The translations under genes were made by a program, and so were the position numbers. The notes beneath the pieces are model-generated. The model was not told where the DNA came from. It saw nothing but the letters and a program-made list of their open reading frames with translations, and did not search any database. This document shows positions 5,639 through 6,922 of a stretch of 6,922 bases of DNA, piece by piece. Positions within the stretch are counted from its first letter, which is position 1, and each line of letters opens with the position of its first letter. The DNA lies in the NCBI GenBank assembly GCA_027858795.1, contig JAQICF010000247.1, forward strand, positions 1 through 6,922. Direction: 5' to 3'. Source of the stretch: Candidatus Delongbacteria bacterium. Its GTDB lineage: Bacteria > Delongbacteria > UBA4055.

Positions 5639-5658
5639 AGTCACAATGTGTTGTGACT
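5639..5658. repeat. Hairpin AGTCACAA/TTGTGACT directly after the hydE stop
   Basis: A perfect 8-bp stem with loop TGTG that abuts the hydE stop codon. Paired with the neighbouring hairpin at 5616-5635, it makes a tandem double stem-loop. It could protect or separate the hydE message from hydF. No T run follows on the minus strand, so it is not a standard intrinsic terminator. Confidence 0.75.
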
Positions 5659-6747
5659 CTACTTATTTTTTCTCTTGAAAAAATGTTTCGAGTCTCCCCA
5701 TTCATTCAGGGCAACGACTGTACCAGTTGATTTTATTCTTGCCATGATACAACCTTTACACTTTTCCGCTTCTTCATCCAAACATGGTTTACCTTCGTAA
5801 AGAAGATAGCTTTCTCTATATTTTACCGGAGTAAGATTAGGCATGATAACATTTGCACCTGCTTTGATAGCTTTTTCACGACCTACTGGATCAAGTGTTT
5901 GCATAGCAGTTGTTGCTGCAATATTTATATCCGGCATCATTAACCTTAGAACTGCAACCATTCTCAACGAAAGCTCAAATCTATCTATCTTAGGCATAAG
6001 AATATTTCTATCTTCATACATTGGTGTATCATCACTTTCGATATAAGGTCCCATTCCGACCATATCCACATCAAAATCTCTTATAAAAATCAGATCATCC
6101 GCAAGATGTCCTACATTCTGACCAGGAAGTCCTATCATAACCCCAGTACCTGTTTGAAAACCGTTGTCTTTAACACGGTTTAAAGCACTCAACCTTTCAT
6201 CATAGCTGTGAAGAGCATCATTAGGATGATATCTGGCGTATAAGTCTTTATTAGATGTTTCTATACGAATAAGATATCTGTGTCCACCGGCTTCGAACCA
6301 TCTTTTTAATACCTCAGATGTTTGTTCTCCAAGAGATAAAGTGATCCCAAGTTTACCATTTGATAGTTTCTTGATCTCTTTCAGCAGATATTCAATTTTA
6401 TCAGTGAAATCTTTACTCGATACTTCTCCTGCCTGAATTACTAAACTACCATACCCTTCATCATAAGCAAATTTTGCACAATCCAGAACTTCTTGATCGG
6501 TCATGGTATATCTACCTTGCTTATCATTTCCACGTCTGATACCGCAGTAATAACAATTCTTTGCACAAATATTTGAATACTCGATCAAACCTCTAAAATA
6601 AACATTGTTGCCAATAGTATCATTTCTAACTTTCCCGGCTTTTTCTAGGAGTAATTCATGATCATCCCTAGTTGAAGGAGAAAGTAAAGTTATTATTTCT
6701 TCTCTTGTAAAGTCATTTTTACTTAAAATAATTTCATATTCATTCAT
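5659..6747 (-). CDS. hydE: [FeFe]-hydrogenase H-cluster radical SAM maturase HydE
   Basis: HydE is a radical-SAM enzyme that processes the HydG-derived Fe(CO)2(CN)-cysteine synthon toward the dithiomethylamine-bridged 2Fe subcluster. The 362-residue length fits the family. The radical-SAM cluster motif is Cys61-x3-Cys65-x2-Cys68 in NICAKNCYYCGIR. QAGEVSS (105-111) occupies the SAM-contacting GE motif. MVGMGPYIESDDTP is the family's signature stretch in the second half of the barrel. The C-terminus retains Cys322-x7-Cys330-x2-Cys333, the auxiliary cluster site that is present in some HydE proteins such as that of Thermotoga and absent in others. The ATG at 6747 is preceded by AGAGGGA about seven bases upstream, which supports this start. 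The gene lies 107 bases after hydG and 221 before hydF, all on the minus strand. Confidence 0.96.
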   Translation of the reverse strand: MNEYEIILSKNDFTREEIITLLSPSTRDDHELLLEKAGKVRNDTIGNNVYFRGLIEYSNICAKNCYYCGIRRGNDKQGRYTMTDQEVLDCAKFAYDEGYGSLVIQAGEVSSKDFTDKIEYLLKEIKKLSNGKLGITLSLGEQTSEVLKRWFEAGGHRYLIRIETSNKDLYARYHPNDALHSYDERLSALNRVKDNGFQTGTGVMIGLPGQNVGHLADDLIFIRDFDVDMVGMGPYIESDDTPMYEDRNILMPKIDRFELSLRMVAVLRLMMPDINIAATTAMQTLDPVGREKAIKAGANVIMPNLTPVKYRESYLLYEGKPCLDEEAEKCKGCIMARIKSTGTVVALNEWGDSKHFFKRKNK

Positions 6748-6764
6748 AGGTTATTCCCTCTTTG

Positions 6765-6785
6765 CAAGGGGCTAAAGCCACCTTG
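6765..6785. repeat. Hairpin repeat CAAGGGGC/GCC(A)CCTTG upstream of hydE
   Basis: Eight base pairs with a single bulged A and loop TAAA. It starts 17 bases upstream of the hydE ATG, just before the AGAGGGA ribosome-binding site, so the folded RNA would end close to the translation start. The GGGGCTAAAGCC core is a common dispersed palindrome. Confidence 0.6.
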
Positions 6786-6801
6786 TTCACTGTTTTTCAT
6801 T

Positions 6802-6836
6802 CCCCTCCCGCGGAGGGGTGTCAGCCAATAGCTGAC
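6802..6836. repeat. Tandem hairpins CCCCTCC/GGAGGGG and GTCAGC/GCTGAC between hydG and hydE
   Basis: The first stem is 7 bp (6802-6818, loop CGC) and the second is 6 bp (6820-6836, loop CAATA); both are perfect and are followed by GGGGTGGT. This layout matches a widespread intergenic repeat, read on the minus strand as ACCACCCCGTCAGC...CCCCTCC...GGAGGGG. It lies 18 bases past the hydG stop. It is much more GC-rich than the surrounding sequence, as expected for an inserted repeat. Confidence 0.7.
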
Positions 6837-6854
6837 GGGGTGGTAGAACTATAT

Positions 6855-6922
6855 TTAATAATAAATATCTCTTTTACCTTTTTTGATCTCTTCTACATTC
6901 TTCATAACTTCAATTCTTTTCT
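6855..6922 (-). CDS. hydG: C-terminal end of [FeFe]-hydrogenase maturase HydG (partial)
   Basis: The minus strand is open from the right edge to a TAA at 6855-6857, encoding a tail that ends in IKKGKRDIYY. HydG proteins typically end in a Lys/Glu-rich helix followed by (G)xRDLxF or a similar aromatic pair, so the match is good although short. HydG is the radical-SAM tyrosine lyase that makes the CO and CN ligands of the H-cluster. Its position directly upstream of hydE and hydF on the same strand strengthens the assignment. The rest of the gene lies outside the window. Confidence 0.8.
   Translation of the reverse strand, partial: KRIEVMKNVEEIKKGKRDIYY

Noticed and set aside
5843..6046. Plus-strand 67-codon ORF
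   Set aside because: It is entirely antisense to hydE and has no independent support.
1..6922. CRISPR array, tRNA, rRNA, transposase or integrase
   Set aside because: I read both strands for regularly spaced repeats, cloverleaf-like stems and recombinase motifs. The only regular array is the three-box 33-bp series, which is too short and lacks unique spacers of CRISPR type.

Overview
The window is visibly AT-rich and gene-sparse. It looks like a chromosomal segment of an anaerobic bacterium, probably of the Bacteroidota or a related (FCB-type) lineage. The evidence is a truncated lipoprotein at the left edge with a Bacteroidota-style lipobox, long intergenic gaps, and several families of short palindromic intergenic repeats of a kind common in those genomes. 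The lineage call is an inference and is weak. No RNA gene, CRISPR array, transposase or integrase is visible.

Left part (1-4150). Positions 1-140 hold the 5' end of a minus-strand lipoprotein gene. A 415-base divergent gap follows, with three TTGACTTTG boxes spaced exactly 33 bp apart, a long-loop hairpin and the first copy of a diverged flanking repeat. Next come a plus-strand ATPase with a C-terminal DUF4143/PD-(D/E)XK-like region (556-1896), a convergent minus-strand SAM-dependent methyltransferase with an N-terminal zinc-ribbon-like Cys pattern (1921-2550), and a minus-strand 356-residue protein of no family I recognise (2784-3854). This three-gene block is bracketed by two direct copies of a diverged repeat (263-309 plus 388-409, and 3908-3954 plus 4004-4025). 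It also carries a 34-bp near-identical direct repeat at the 3' ends of both minus-strand genes (1903-1936 and 2687-2720). Together these features suggest an accessory block assembled by recombination or insertion. No recombinase is present to explain it.

Right part (4151-6922). Three minus-strand genes encode the complete set of [FeFe]-hydrogenase H-cluster maturases in the transcription order hydG (only the last 22 or so codons are in the window), hydE, hydF. HydG and HydE are radical-SAM enzymes that supply CO/CN-bearing iron and the azadithiolate bridge precursor. HydF is the GTPase scaffold on which the 2Fe subcluster is assembled before transfer to the hydrogenase. The genes lie in series on one strand, but the gaps between them (221 and 107 bases) are packed with hairpin-forming repeats, as is the region after hydF. 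The cluster implies fermentative or syntrophic hydrogen metabolism. The hydrogenase structural gene is not in the window.

The most interesting items are the repeat-bracketed accessory block with its unrecognised 356-residue protein, the 33-bp-periodic box array before the ATPase, and a HydF that lacks a normal NKxD guanine-specificity motif.
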